Shown here one piece after another: positions 25,180 to 35,146 of a DNA stretch of 64,000 nt (positions within the stretch are counted from its first letter, which is position 1; each line of letters starts with the position of its first letter). The notes beneath the pieces are model-generated. The model saw only the letters and a program-made list of their open reading frames with translations, made no database searches and was not told where the DNA came from. Position numbers and translations under genes: made by a program. The DNA comes from Capsicum annuum (Eukaryota > Streptophyta > Magnoliopsida > Solanales > Solanaceae), in assembly GCF_002878395.1 (NCBI RefSeq), contig NC_061119.1:48833350-48897349 (forward strand). Reading direction: 5' to 3'.

Positions 25180-26285
25180 ATGTCTCCCAAAAGGACTAAC
25201 GAAAGAAGAACCAGAAATTAGTCAGCACCCGAGCCTTTTCAGAAAGATCCCCTTGACGAGCATGTCTCTTATGTATAATTCAGAGTTGTATTCACTACTC
25301 TAGCCAATTCTGTAGCAGCTGAGAATGAACAGCTAGCTTTCTTTCCAGCCAACCCAGTGGCCAATACTGCTGCAGATAGGATTTGGGACTTCACCCGAAT
25401 GAATCATCCCCTATTCTTAGGATTTAAGTCATAAGAGGATCCACAGAATTTCCTTGACCAGGTTCAGAAAGTCATAGACATCATGGGAGTGACTTCCACT
25501 GAGAGTACTGAGCTAGCTGTCTATCAACTACAGGATGTAGCTCATACATAGTTTAAGCAGTGAAAGATAGACAGGGGCACATATGAATAGCCTATGGAAT
25601 GTGAAGAATTTGCTACTTCCTTCTTAGATAGATTCTTTCCCTTAGAGCTGAAAAAGCCAAGGTATTAGAGTTTATAAACCTTAGGCAAGGCAGTATGAGT
25701 ATGAAAGAGTATTCCGTCAAGATTACTCAGTTAGCCAGGTATGCTCCCTATGTACTTGCAAATAGTAGGTCTAGAATGAGCAATCTCGTGTCAGGAGTAT
25801 TAGATAGTGTGGTTATGGAGTGCAGAACAACAATGTTGATTTAGGAGATGGACATATCCAGACTCATAGTCTAGCTCAGTATATAGAAGAGGTTAAGATT
25901 AGAGAGAAAGAGAGAGGCATAACAAGAGAGCTATAACAAGTAGCTTCAATTTTTAATTAGCCTATGTCAGAGAGTGGTAACCATTCCTAATTTTTCCTAA
26001 AGTCTTTAGTTCCAGCTCCATCCTCAGCTAGTTCTCCAGTCCCTAAGTTCATAAATGTTAACAAAGATAGGGCTCCAGGCTCTAAGTCTCAGGGTAGTGT
26101 TAGCAGTGCTCAAACAAATCCTCTTTGTCACTTGTGGCAAGAACTATCAGGGTATTTGCAGAGCTGGCAGCGATACTTTTTTCAGATGTGGCAATCCAGG
26201 CGACAAACTTAGAGATTGTCCTCAGTTAGGTTCCCATGGTCAGTATAATCATCCCCCAACTCAGTCAAATCTTCTGAATCAGCAG
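25180..26285 (+). pseudogene. gag: Element C gag remnant
   Basis: The ATG at 25180 (MSPKRTNERR) aligns with gag of element A. In the first frame, stops occur at 25219, 25279, 25432, 25549, 25564 and 25585. The capsid core is readable (WDFTRMNHP, VQKVIDIMG, LDRFFPLEL). A frame change then leads to 26055-26285 with a damaged zinc knuckle (F-F-R-C-G-N-P-G-D...C: the first Cys and the His are both replaced). At 25444, 25459, 25531 and 26283 this copy keeps CAG where element A has TAG, so the two copies decayed independently. Confidence 0.83.
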
Positions 26286-29200
26286 GGTGCTGCTTCCAGT
26301 GCCACCAGTGGGCAATGCTCAAACAGGCTTTATGCACTTCATTCCAGACAAGATCAGAAAAATTATTCTAATGTGGTCACTGGTACATTACAGATCTTTT
26401 ATTTACATATTTATAACTTATTAGATCTATGACCTTCTCTATCTTTTACAAATCCTTACATAGCAGTTGAATTCAAAGTCAAACCAAAAATCTTAACAGA
26501 ACCATTCTCAGTCTCTACCCCAGTGGGCCAGTCTACATAGCCCGGCAGGTATACAAGAACTGCCCAGTTATGATATCTCAGAAAGTCACTTCAGCAAACT
26601 AAGTAAAATTAGAGATGATAAATTTCGATGCCATTCTCGGCATAAATTGGCTCTATTCATGCTATGCCTCAGTTGATTACAAAAATAGAATTGTCCATTT
26701 TTCAATTTCCAAATAAACCAGTCCTTTAATGGAGGGGTAGTACTACAGCGCTTAAGGGTTAGTTGATTTCATACCTTAAAGCGAGAAAGATGATATCCAA
26801 GGGATGTGTCTATCATTTTGTATGAGTCAAAAACTCTAGTTTAGAGACTCTCACTCTTGTATCAGTTTCAATAGTCAGGGAATTTCTAGATGTGTTCCCT
26901 GAAGATCCTCTTGGAGTTCCTCCCGAAAGAGAAATCGACTTTGGAATAGACCTTGTTTTAGATACTCAGTCAATATTTATTCCATCATATAGAATGGCTC
27001 TAGCAGAACTCAAAGGGTTAAAGAATAGTTAAAGGATCTCCTAGATAAGGGATTCATCAGACCCAATATTTCCCCCGTGGGGCACACCAGTTCTATTCGT
27101 GTGTAAGAAAGATGGTTCCCTCAGAATATGTACAGACTACCATCAGTTGAACAAATTCATAGTTAAGAATAAGTACTCACTTCCTAGAATTAGTGACTTG
27201 TTTGACCAACTTCAGGGTGCTAGTTACTTTTCTAAGATAGACCTCATATTAGGCTATCATCAGGTCAGAGTCAAAGAATGTGACATTCCAAAAATAGCTT
27301 TCCAAATCTAGCATGGTCAATTCAAGTTTCTAGTCATGTCCTTTGGTCTTACTAATGCCACAGCAGCTTTCATAGACTTGATAAACCGAGTGTTCAATTA
27401 GTACTTGGACATGTTTATTATAGTCTTCATCGATGACATTCTCATAGTAAGGATGATCATGCAGATCACCACAAAATCGTACTTTAGACTCTCAGAACTT
27501 ATTAGTTATTCACCAAATTTAGTAAGTGCAAATTTTTGCTAATATCAATAGCATTCCTTGGTCATATTATTTTCGATGGTGGTATTAGGGTTGATCCACA
27601 AAAGACCAAAGCAATGAGAAACTAGCCTAGACCTGTTTCTCCATCAGATATCAGGAGTTTCTTGGGTTTAACTGGCTATTACCATTGGTTTGTTGAATCA
27701 TTTTCTTCTATTGCATCCACCATGTCCAGATTAACTCAGAATAAAGTCAAGTTTTAGTGGTCAAATTCTGGCGAGAAGAGTTTTCAGGAGTTAAAGACTC
27801 GACTCACCTCAGCTCGAGTATTGACTCTACCAAATGGTTCAGATGGATTTGTTGTGTACTATGATGCATCCAGAGTAGGTTTGGGTTATGTCCTCATGTA
27901 GAGAGATAAGGTCATAGCCTATGCCTCCAGACAACTTAAGCCCCATGAGAAGAATTACCCTACTCATGACCTTGAGTTAGCTGTTGTAGCATTTACCTTG
28001 AAGATTTTTAGGTATTATTTGTATTGAGTGCATGTGGATGTCTTCACAGATCACAAAATCTTACAGTATGTGTTCTCTCAAAAAGATTTAAATTTACATC
28101 AGAGAAGGTGGTTAGAGTTATTAAAAGATTATGACATGAGTATTCTGTATTATCTGGGCAAGGTGAATGTAGTGGCTGATGCTCTCAACAGACTGTCTAT
28201 GGGTAGTGTTACGTATGTTGAGGATGATAAGAAGAAGTTAGTTCAGGAAGCTCATCAGCTTACCCGACTAGGTGTCCGCTTAGTCGATTTAGAAGAAGGT
28301 AGTGTGTGGGTTCAGAGTAGTTCAAAATCATATCTAGTTTCTGAGGTGAAAGAAAAATAGAATAGAGATCCCATTCTTGTTAAGCTTAATTAGACAGTCA
28401 ACGATCAAAAAGTAGAATTTTTCTCCCAAGGGGGAGATGGTGTTTTGCATTGCTAGGCTCAACTATGTGTTCCAGTTATAGATGACTTAAGGCAATGAAT
28501 TCTTGCATAAGTTCATGGTGTGCATTACTCGATTCATCCAGGGGACACAAAGATGTATCATAATTTATGGGAGATCTATTGGTGGAGTGGGATGAAGAGG
28601 GATATTGCAGAGTTTGTTGCTAAATACACTACATGTCGGCAAGTTAAGATTGAGCACTAGAAGCCTAGTAAGTCCACGCAGGAGTTCAGTAGTCCCATAT
28701 GGAAATGGGAAGAAGTGAACATAGACTTTGTGACGAGTTTGCCTTATATTCGTCATTAACATGATTCTATATGGGTTATCATAGACAGGATGACCAAATC
28801 AACTTATTTCTTGCTAGTTCATACTTTTTATTTAGCCGAGGACTATGCCAAACTCTATATCAGAGAGTTGATTAAGTTACACAGAGTCTTAGTATCCATT
28901 ATCTCAGATAGAGGTACCCAGTGTACCACTCACTTCTGAAAATCATTACAAAAGGGTTTTGGTACCCAAGTTCATCTCAGTACAACCTTCCACCCTCAGA
29001 AAGATGTCAAGCAAAAAGGACCATTCAGACTCTAGAAGATATTCTAAGAGCATGCGTTGTTAATTCTTAAGGTAGTTGGGATGACCACTTGCCTTTGATC
29101 GATTTAAATTAAAATAACAGCTATTATTCCAGTATTCAGATTGCTCTGTTTGAAGCTCTATATAGTAAGAGATGTAGATCTCCAATCGATTGGTTTGAAA

Positions 29201-29779
29201 TAGTTGACGCCGCAGTAGTAGGGCCTGACTTAGTGTTTGATGCCTTAGAGAAGGTTTAGTTAATCAGAGAAAGGCTTAGGGCTGCCCAGAGCTGACAGAA
29301 ATCCTATGTAGATGTGAGGATAAAAGTTTTCAATTTTGAGATCAGTGATTTTTGTGTTCTTGAAAATATCTCCAGTGAGAGGAGTAAAGAGGTTCGGCAA
29401 AAAGGAAAAGCTCAGTCCTCGATATTTCGGTCCTTACAGAATTCTCAGTTTTTTTGGAAAGGTATCTTATGAGCTTGAGTTGCCTTCAGATAGAGCTTCA
29501 GTACACCCAGTATTCCATGTCTCCTTGCTTAAGAAATGTATTGGTGACCCAGCAGTCATAGTTCCCTTAAAGGACGTAAATATTCAGAATGATCTCTCTT
29601 TCAAAGAGGTTCCAGTCCAGATCCTCAATCATCAGACTTGCATACTAGGGAAAAAAAAAGTTCCCATAGTCAAAATTCTTTGGCGTAATTAGTCCATTGA
29701 GGAAGCTACTTTGGAAGCAGCAGTAGATATGTGGACCAAGTATCCTCACCTCTTCTCCAAAGACCACGATCAAGCTTAA
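26286..29779 (+). pseudogene. pol: Element C pol: protease, RT, RNase H, integrase, chromodomain-like tail (broken)
   Basis: Protease is near 26400 (LLDL, then a stop where D-x-G-A is expected). RT spans about 27040-27720, with [16 protein letters not shown] and the active site VFIDDIL near 27425-27450, after which several codons are missing. RNase H is about 27850-28210 ([27 protein letters not shown]). Integrase is about 28500-29170. An intact stretch at 29336-29692 carries the GPY motif (RYFGPYRIL), HPVFHVSLLKKC and the start of the chromodomain-like tail (IVKILWRN). A stop follows, then EEATLEAAVDMWTKYPHLF to the natural stop at 29777. A TAG at 27309 matches CAG at 6648 in element A. Multiple stops make it inactive. 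Confidence 0.86.
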
Positions 29780-30132
29780 GGTAATAGTTTTCCTTAGCTT
29801 TACCCAATTCCCTGTTCAGTTACAATTATAAACTTGGTTTAGATATAATTATAAACTTGGTATCCATTACCATTGCATATTCATTCATTCATTCATGAAT
29901 CAGTTCAGACATATACTTATGCATCAGATATGCATGTTCAGTATAAAAATTTAGCTTATCAGTAGCTTTAGTCTTGTATTCCATACATCAGATATGCATG
30001 TTCAGTATACGAACTCAGTTTGTCAGTAGTTCAGTTATGTAGTCATGCATCAGATATGCATGTTCAATCTGTCAGACTAGTGTATCAGTGTTTCTCAAGT
30101 TAATCAGTCTCATTCAAGGATGAATGTTCCCT

Positions 30133-30143
30133 AGGGGAGATAT
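30133..30143 (+). other. Element C polypurine tract
   Basis: AGGGGAGATAT directly precedes the 3' LTR at 30144. Confidence 0.8.
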
Positions 30144-31360
30144 TGTAATGAACCATATTTCTCAAGCTTAACTTAACTCTCAATTCATTAGTTATCCAAT
30201 ATATAATTTTTAAAATACTCAATATTTTTTCAGTTTAAAGCCTGCCATTGCGTAGGAAATTGAATTAGCTTTCTAATGATATAAAATTTGCCTAAATTCA
30301 ATAACTGGATAAGAAGTTATGGATATTTTAAGTTTTAGTCATTAAACACCATCATTCAGGATAGTAGTGCATCGCAGAGTATGCCAAAATAGCAATTGTT
30401 AGTTTCCACTGAGGTACCACGATACCGGCACATTGCGCCAAAACTTATTTTCACATTTGTTAATTTTTAGTGTACAACGTGATCCCATCCTATCGCGGTG
30501 AACTTCCAGGTTGCATCCAAAGTGGAAACGCGATACCACCACGTCGCGCCACCATGAATTTTCCTAGTTGTCAATTTCCAAATACACGGTATGATAGTGC
30601 CGTGTCTCGCTAGAGGTGAAAATCAGGATTTTTTAGTTAATTCTGAGATTTAATTTCCAAGGGCTTTCAGTTCTTTTTCACTCATTCCAGTCAGCCTAAC
30701 CACAGGATTAAATCCCTAAGTAGCCTATTATCTTATTATTTGCTCACTTATCTTAAGAAAGAAAACATTCTCTGCCAAGATACAAAACCCTAGCTTCAAG
30801 AAATCAAGAGCAAACTCAAAAATTTCTTCAAGCACTTTTAAGAACTAATAACCCAAGGTATGTTAGGTGTTCATCTATGGGTTCCTTTCACCCATTGAGT
30901 CCACGAATCCATTTTCAAACTACAAGTTTGTTGAATCATAAACTTCCATGCTTGAATTGAATTAAATTCATGTTCATGTTATTGTTGGGTTTTAGTCCAT
31001 GATTTAAATAACAAGTTCCAAGAATTGATCCTACTATATGTTTATTTACATGATATTCATGATAAACCCTTTAAATTGCAAGATGATTATTGTATCCATG
31101 TTAATCCTATGTGTTTATGATTTAATAAACCAAGTATGTTTCCATCTATTTGATAAAGTGACTATGTGAATGAAATAGTGCTATTATAACATGATAACAT
31201 GTATTTTCCATTCATGTATGAGTAAATGCATTACAAATGTTTGCTAAAATGTCTCAATGAGTGGATTGTTATCAAGTAGCCATTATTATGTTTTCAAGAT
31301 TATGGTATGCTTTACTTTTCATGCTATCGAGTCCTGAGGGTATTTAATACCTAATAATTT
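30144..31360 (+). repeat. Element C 3' LTR, first piece
   Basis: Collinear with 22445-23669 of the 5' LTR. It stops at the words TAATAATTT, where pararetroviral DNA begins. The LTR resumes near 34719. Confidence 0.88.
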
Positions 31361-32424
31361 ATTTCTTTTTCTGCTAGATTTTTATTATTTATTAAACTTC
31401 TTGGTAAATCTGGGCATATATTATTATCGGTTTTTATTTCTTCATTTTTTACTAGATATCTTGCTATATAATTTTCTTCTTGTCCTGTATTCAAAAGTAT
31501 TAGATATTCTTTTTCATTTATTTTTCCTGTTATGTAATATTGGTTTAAATTACTTATTGAGTTTGTTTCATAACTTGTTCTTTTTGATGAGCTTGATGAT
31601 TCTGGCTTTTCATTAGCTATTCTTTTCGTTGTACTTATTCTATCATTTACTATTTCTAAATTTTCTTCTGTATCTATGTCTCTATAGGTATAATCATTAT
31701 AATCTATTGTTTTTACTATTTGTTCAAATGGACTTTCTATTTGTATTTTGTTAATCTTATTTTTTCCTGTTATTTTATGTTTTGTTGTTAATACATATAG
31801 ATTTTTACATCTTGCTGTAAATATTTTACTTCCTGGGGTTAACTCTATTCCTGATATTTTCCAATATAATACTAATGATTTGTCTATATTCCTATCTGTT
31901 ACTGCTACTGAATAATTTGCACTTATTATAAATTTAAATTTTTGGTATATTAGATTTCCTTTTACGGCAGTTATTATGCTTTTTTCTATAGGTTTTATAA
32001 TTGTATCGTCTGCTAAATATAATTCTATTGGTGTATCTATTCCTTCTCTAAAACATGCTTTTATTAATATCTCTGTACCTCCAAGGTGTACATATTTTAT
32101 TGGATCTCCTTTACTTTTTATGTCATTTATTTCTTTATTAATTATTCTTTTTGTTACTAGTGGTATACTAGCTTTTCCTTTTGCATATCTGCAGTCTATT
32201 ACATGTTCTTTTTGGCATACTACATAATATTCATCTTTTTTCCTAGTAAAAATATTTTTTATTGTTGGTATTTTAAATATTTTGTCTACACTTAAATCTA
32301 ATTCTTTTCCTTTTATTTCATCAAATATATTACTGTCAAATATTATTTTTTGTTCCGTTCCTTCATCATTTAAATATTCTTCCTTTGTTATTATTTTTAT
32401 ATCTTCTTCAGTCATTTGATTCAT
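31351..32424 (-). CDS. Pararetroviral movement protein continuing into the start of an aspartic protease (truncated)
   Basis: 357 codons. Residues about 70-215 look like a 30K-family movement protein: YVHLGGTEIL (111-120), the conserved G-I-D-T-P (128-132) followed by IELYLADD, and a hydrophobic beta-rich core. Such proteins let plant viruses pass through plasmodesmata. A Ser-rich linker (275-282) follows. Then YLILLNTGQEENYI (307-320) has the setting of a retroviral-type protease active site, but with Asn312 where the catalytic Asp is expected (codon AAT at 31491-31489). The frame runs out of viral DNA at the junction; its last two codons and the stop TAG are LTR sequence. The rest of the protease and all of RT are absent. 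The start at 32424 overlaps the coat-protein end by 17 bases. Confidence 0.83.
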   Translation of the reverse strand: MNQMTEEDIKIITKEEYLNDEGTEQKIIFDSNIFDEIKGKELDLSVDKIFKIPTIKNIFTRKKDEYYVVCQKEHVIDCRYAKGKASIPLVTKRIINKEINDIKSKGDPIKYVHLGGTEILIKACFREGIDTPIELYLADDTIIKPIEKSIITAVKGNLIYQKFKFIISANYSVAVTDRNIDKSLVLYWKISGIELTPGSKIFTARCKNLYVLTTKHKITGKNKINKIQIESPFEQIVKTIDYNDYTYRDIDTEENLEIVNDRISTTKRIANEKPESSSSSKRTSYETNSISNLNQYYITGKINEKEYLILLNTGQEENYIARYLVKNEEIKTDNNICPDLPRSLINNKNLAEKEINY

Positions 32425-34183
32425 CTATTTCGCTATCTAGTTCATTATCTGTTTCATTTTCTGAAATTTCATATATACTATCTTCACTTTCTAATTCATA
32501 ATCTATATAATCTATCTGCATGTATTCGGTATTTTCTATTTTTATTTCTGATATTTGTTTATTTTTTGGATTTTTAGGTAATTTACAATCTCTAGCTAAA
32601 TGTCCTAACTTTCCACAATTATAACAAGTACATTCTTTTATAGATTTCTTTTTTCTATATGGTCTTTTATGTTTATAATTTTTTACATAGTATCTTTTTC
32701 TTGGTTTTTTATATTTATATTTTGATTTTTTATATTTCTTATATTTCTTATGTCTTTTTCTTTTCTTATAATATCTTTCTTCGCATCCAAATTGGGGTGC
32801 TATTTTATTTTTGCAACAAGCTAAATTTCTTATTAATGTTTTTTCCATTTTTAATTCTTCTCTATATTTTTCACATAAGTTTCTATACCATTGTTGTAAA
32901 TATTTTATTCTTGCTCCTAACGTATCTACTATTTTTGCTTCTTCCCAACTTTTTATTATTTTCGAGCTAAATGGTTCGGGTAATTTATTAAAATATAATT
33001 TTCTTATTTCTTTACTTTCTTCTATACTATATGCTCCTTTGTAATAATATTCTTTAAATGCGCAAGTATATTCATCTATATAGCACATATTACATATTGC
33101 TAATTTTAACATTAAATTCCTATTTGTATCTTTTTCTTCATTTTGTTCTTCTTCGATTGTTGTCGTGCTACCAAATTCATCTTTTATAGCTGTTTCATAT
33201 TTTTTTAATAATTCTATAGGTGTTAGTTTAGTTGTCGTCGATGATGTTCCTTCTATAGGTTTATTAGTTCTTAATACTTTTTTGCTATTTTCGGTTAGAT
33301 TTGCAAACCATAGTTTTACTGATCCTATTAATGTTTTTTCTATATATTCCGGTGCATCTATTATATTTATATTATTATCTAATAATTGTTTTGTCATATA
33401 TCTTGTCCATAATTGTATTGTTTTTTCTGTATCTATTACACAGTCTAGATCTAAAAAGTTATAATTTTTATTTATTATTTGTTTTGGTATCCATTTATCA
33501 TATTCATTATATTTTTTAAACTTATTCTTATAATATATAGGTTTCCTTATTTCTGTTGTTTTAGGTATTATATTTTCATTTTCTTTTGTATCAAGAGTAT
33601 TTATTTCTGTTTGGGTATTTTCTAAGTTTTCCTCATTAATATTTTGTTCTTCATTGATTTCTAAATTTTTTGTATTTGTTAATATTTCTGTGTATGTTTC
33701 GCTATCTTCGGACTCATAATTATCTGTCTCTTCAATATCTATATTATTTATTTCTAATTCTTCATTTATTATTTCTAATTTTTCCTTAAATTGATTTATC
33801 TCATTTAGTAATTTTTGTTCTCTATCCTTTTCTTCTTTTTCTTTCTGTCTTTGTTCATACATTTCTTTTAACATTTGTAATTCTTTTTCTAATTCAGCAA
33901 TTCTACTATTTTTGGTTTCTTCTATTTTTCGTATTTCTTCCGTAGTTTGTTGTTTTATTTTTTCTATTTCTTTTTTCCTATCTATCTCTTCATTTTCTTT
34001 TTCTACTCTTACCATTGCTGTTAATTTATCTTCTAATTTTAATTCTTCTTTTTCTAACATTAGATATAAATGTTCACCTATTTTCTTATATCTTCGTCCT
34101 AAATTAGAAAATACTATTTTTATTTTTGATCCTTCGTAGTTTTCATATATTTTTTCATCTATTATAAATTCTTCTTTATTCAT
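32408..34183 (-). CDS. Pararetroviral coat protein, intact 591-codon frame
   Basis: A capsid protein of caulimovirid type. Residues about 55-150 are a long charged coiled coil (Glu/Lys-rich, with KEIEKIKQQ and LEKELQMLKEM). An acidic linker follows (150-210). The central part (about 225-470) matches the layout of caulimovirid capsid cores. A basic Lys/Arg/Tyr tract spans about 475-515. A CCHC zinc knuckle follows, with C520, C523, H528 and C533 (C-Y-N-C-G-K-L-G-H). The last 40 residues are strongly acidic. The basic tract and knuckle bind nucleic acid during packaging. There is no internal stop, in contrast to every flanking retrotransposon gene. The start ATG at 34183 overlaps the preceding stop as ATGA. 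Confidence 0.85.
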   Translation of the reverse strand: MNKEEFIIDEKIYENYEGSKIKIVFSNLGRRYKKIGEHLYLMLEKEELKLEDKLTAMVRVEKENEEIDRKKEIEKIKQQTTEEIRKIEETKNSRIAELEKELQMLKEMYEQRQKEKEEKDREQKLLNEINQFKEKLEIINEELEINNIDIEETDNYESEDSETYTEILTNTKNLEINEEQNINEENLENTQTEINTLDTKENENIIPKTTEIRKPIYYKNKFKKYNEYDKWIPKQIINKNYNFLDLDCVIDTEKTIQLWTRYMTKQLLDNNINIIDAPEYIEKTLIGSVKLWFANLTENSKKVLRTNKPIEGTSSTTTKLTPIELLKKYETAIKDEFGSTTTIEEEQNEEKDTNRNLMLKLAICNMCYIDEYTCAFKEYYYKGAYSIEESKEIRKLYFNKLPEPFSSKIIKSWEEAKIVDTLGARIKYLQQWYRNLCEKYREELKMEKTLIRNLACCKNKIAPQFGCEERYYKKRKRHKKYKKYKKSKYKYKKPRKRYYVKNYKHKRPYRKKKSIKECTCYNCGKLGHLARDCKLPKNPKNKQISEIKIENTEYMQIDYIDYELESEDSIYEISENETDNELDSEIDESND

Positions 34184-34392
34184 TTTATTGTGAATAGTTC
34201 ATGTTGATATATATATTCTAAGCTATCTATTTGTGATTCTAATTTTGATATTTCATCTTTTTGTGTATTTATTGAATTTTTACTAACTCCGGCAAATATA
34301 TTATAATTTAGTCTTTCTATTCTTATTTTTAATTCTTTACGTTTTTCAGAGATAATTTGTTTTAATTCTTTATATTGTTGTACCTTATTCAT
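34180..34392 (-). CDS. Small pararetroviral ORF, 70 aa, predicted coiled coil
   Basis: I do not recognise this protein. It is rich in Lys, Glu, Ile and Leu, with heptad-like spacing in the first 30 residues (KELKQIISEKRKELKIRIERL) and again near 46-62 (ISKLESQIDSLEYIYQ). That fits a short dimeric coiled-coil protein. Small coiled-coil virion-associated or vector-transmission proteins exist in other caulimovirids, so such a role is possible but not shown. Its ATG overlaps the stop of the 85-aa ORF (ATGA, 34392-34389) and its own stop overlaps the coat-protein ATG (ATGA, 34183-34180). Translation by termination and reinitiation is therefore plausible. Confidence 0.65.
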   Translation of the reverse strand: MNKVQQYKELKQIISEKRKELKIRIERLNYNIFAGVSKNSINTQKDEISKLESQIDSLEYIYQHELFTIK

Positions 34393-34646
34393 TTTAAATT
34401 ATATTTATAATATCTTGGTGGATATCTAAATCTAATTTTATTATAATTAGGCGGTATATGTTTCATTCTTCTAAATTTTAAATGTGTTATTAACTTTGAT
34501 TCAATACTAGATATTAATGTAATTAAATAGGCTAGTTTTTGTGGATTTTCTTTTGTTTTATTTAGATTTATATATTCTGAATAATTACTAATTAATGATT
34601 TTTTAATTTTTCTAAAAGCTTCTCTATTTTTAAAAGGTCTTCGCAT
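34389..34646 (-). CDS. Small pararetroviral ORF, 85 aa, basic
   Basis: Unrecognised protein, strongly basic, with an N-terminal KNREAFRKIKK segment, a possible amphipathic helix at about 38-60 and an Arg/Tyr/Pro-rich C-terminus (RFRYPPRYYKYNLK). The base composition and the ATGA overlap with the next ORF mark it as part of the viral array. It starts 7 A/T bases after the stop of the upstream ORF tail. A nucleic-acid-binding role would fit its charge, but that is inference. A shorter ORF at 63458-63607 in the second fragment occupies the same place in the order. Confidence 0.6.
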   Translation of the reverse strand: MRRPFKNREAFRKIKKSLISNYSEYINLNKTKENPQKLAYLITLISSIESKLITHLKFRRMKHIPPNYNKIRFRYPPRYYKYNLK

Positions 34647-34653
34647 AATTAAT

Positions 34654-34718
34654 TTAATTTTTTCGTAGGTAATTTTTTAACTTTAAATCTAATTCTAACT
34701 CTATAATTCTAACTTCAA
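34654..34718 (-). pseudogene. Tail of an upstream pararetroviral ORF (truncated by the insertion junction)
   Basis: About 20 codons, open on the minus strand up to the junction and ending at TAA (34656-34654). The tail is charged and leucine/isoleucine-rich (IIELELDLKLKNYL), as in a coiled coil. It resembles the IENLELDI part near the end of the 100-aa ORF at 63616-63918, so it may be the C-terminus of the same gene. Confidence 0.5.
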
Positions 34719-35146
34719 CGTCAGTTACAAAATAGGATCAGTCATGTTAAGACCTAATAGTACTCTCACTCAGTTACAAAACTCAGTAGAACTTAGTCAG
34801 TTACAGAACTCAGGAAAACTCAGTAAAATCAGTATCAGTCCAGTCCAGTTCAGTATACTCAGTTTAGTGTCTTTTAGTTGGGAGTAGGATTCAGCACCAG
34901 GTGAACCCAAGTATGGGGTCTCACCTGCTAGTGGAGGGTGTGATTCTTAAAAGTAATCTTTGCGTTCCAGAACTACATAACCATCGTAGGTTGAGACATT
35001 AAACCTTCCAGTTGAGGGTTGATGAGGTGTTTTAACCTATAAGATGAGGGTTAAACAATTCTCATTAGAGTACCTGCCAGATAAAGGTAACTCTCAGCTT
35101 GTCTTTACCCATGGCATGGTACTGACACCCTTCCAATTGGGGTTAC
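34719..35146 (+). repeat. Element C 3' LTR, second piece
   Basis: Collinear with about 23689-24109 of the 5' LTR. The left junction with viral DNA is uncertain by a few bases. It ends with TSD gttac (35142-35146) where solo LTR E enters. Confidence 0.85.

Larger units (their letters stand above)
31361..34718 (-). mobile_element. Endogenous caulimovirid (pararetrovirus) fragment 1
   Basis: About 3.36 kb of very AT-rich DNA with open frames on the minus strand, inserted into C's 3' LTR. Gene order from 34718 downwards: tail of an upstream ORF, an 85-aa ORF, a 70-aa ORF, coat protein, movement protein with a protease start. No reverse transcriptase, RNase H, transactivator or intergenic promoter is present, so it is a partial genome copy. 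No TSD is visible. Against the 5' LTR copy, roughly 20 LTR bases are missing at the junction, which fits end-joining capture rather than integrase. Coat protein before movement protein is the arrangement I associate with cavemo/solendovirus-like members. The sequence is copied in the genome, not an active virus. Confidence 0.87.

Noticed and set aside
31401..34139. Several plus-strand ORFs of 70-103 codons opposite the viral genes
   Set aside because: They are Phe/Leu/Tyr/Ser-rich antisense shadows of the AT-rich coat and movement protein frames, with no motif of their own.
31361..34718. A complete, potentially active pararetrovirus
   Set aside because: Reverse transcriptase, RNase H, transactivator and the intergenic promoter/primer region are absent, and the protease is cut short with a changed active-site residue.
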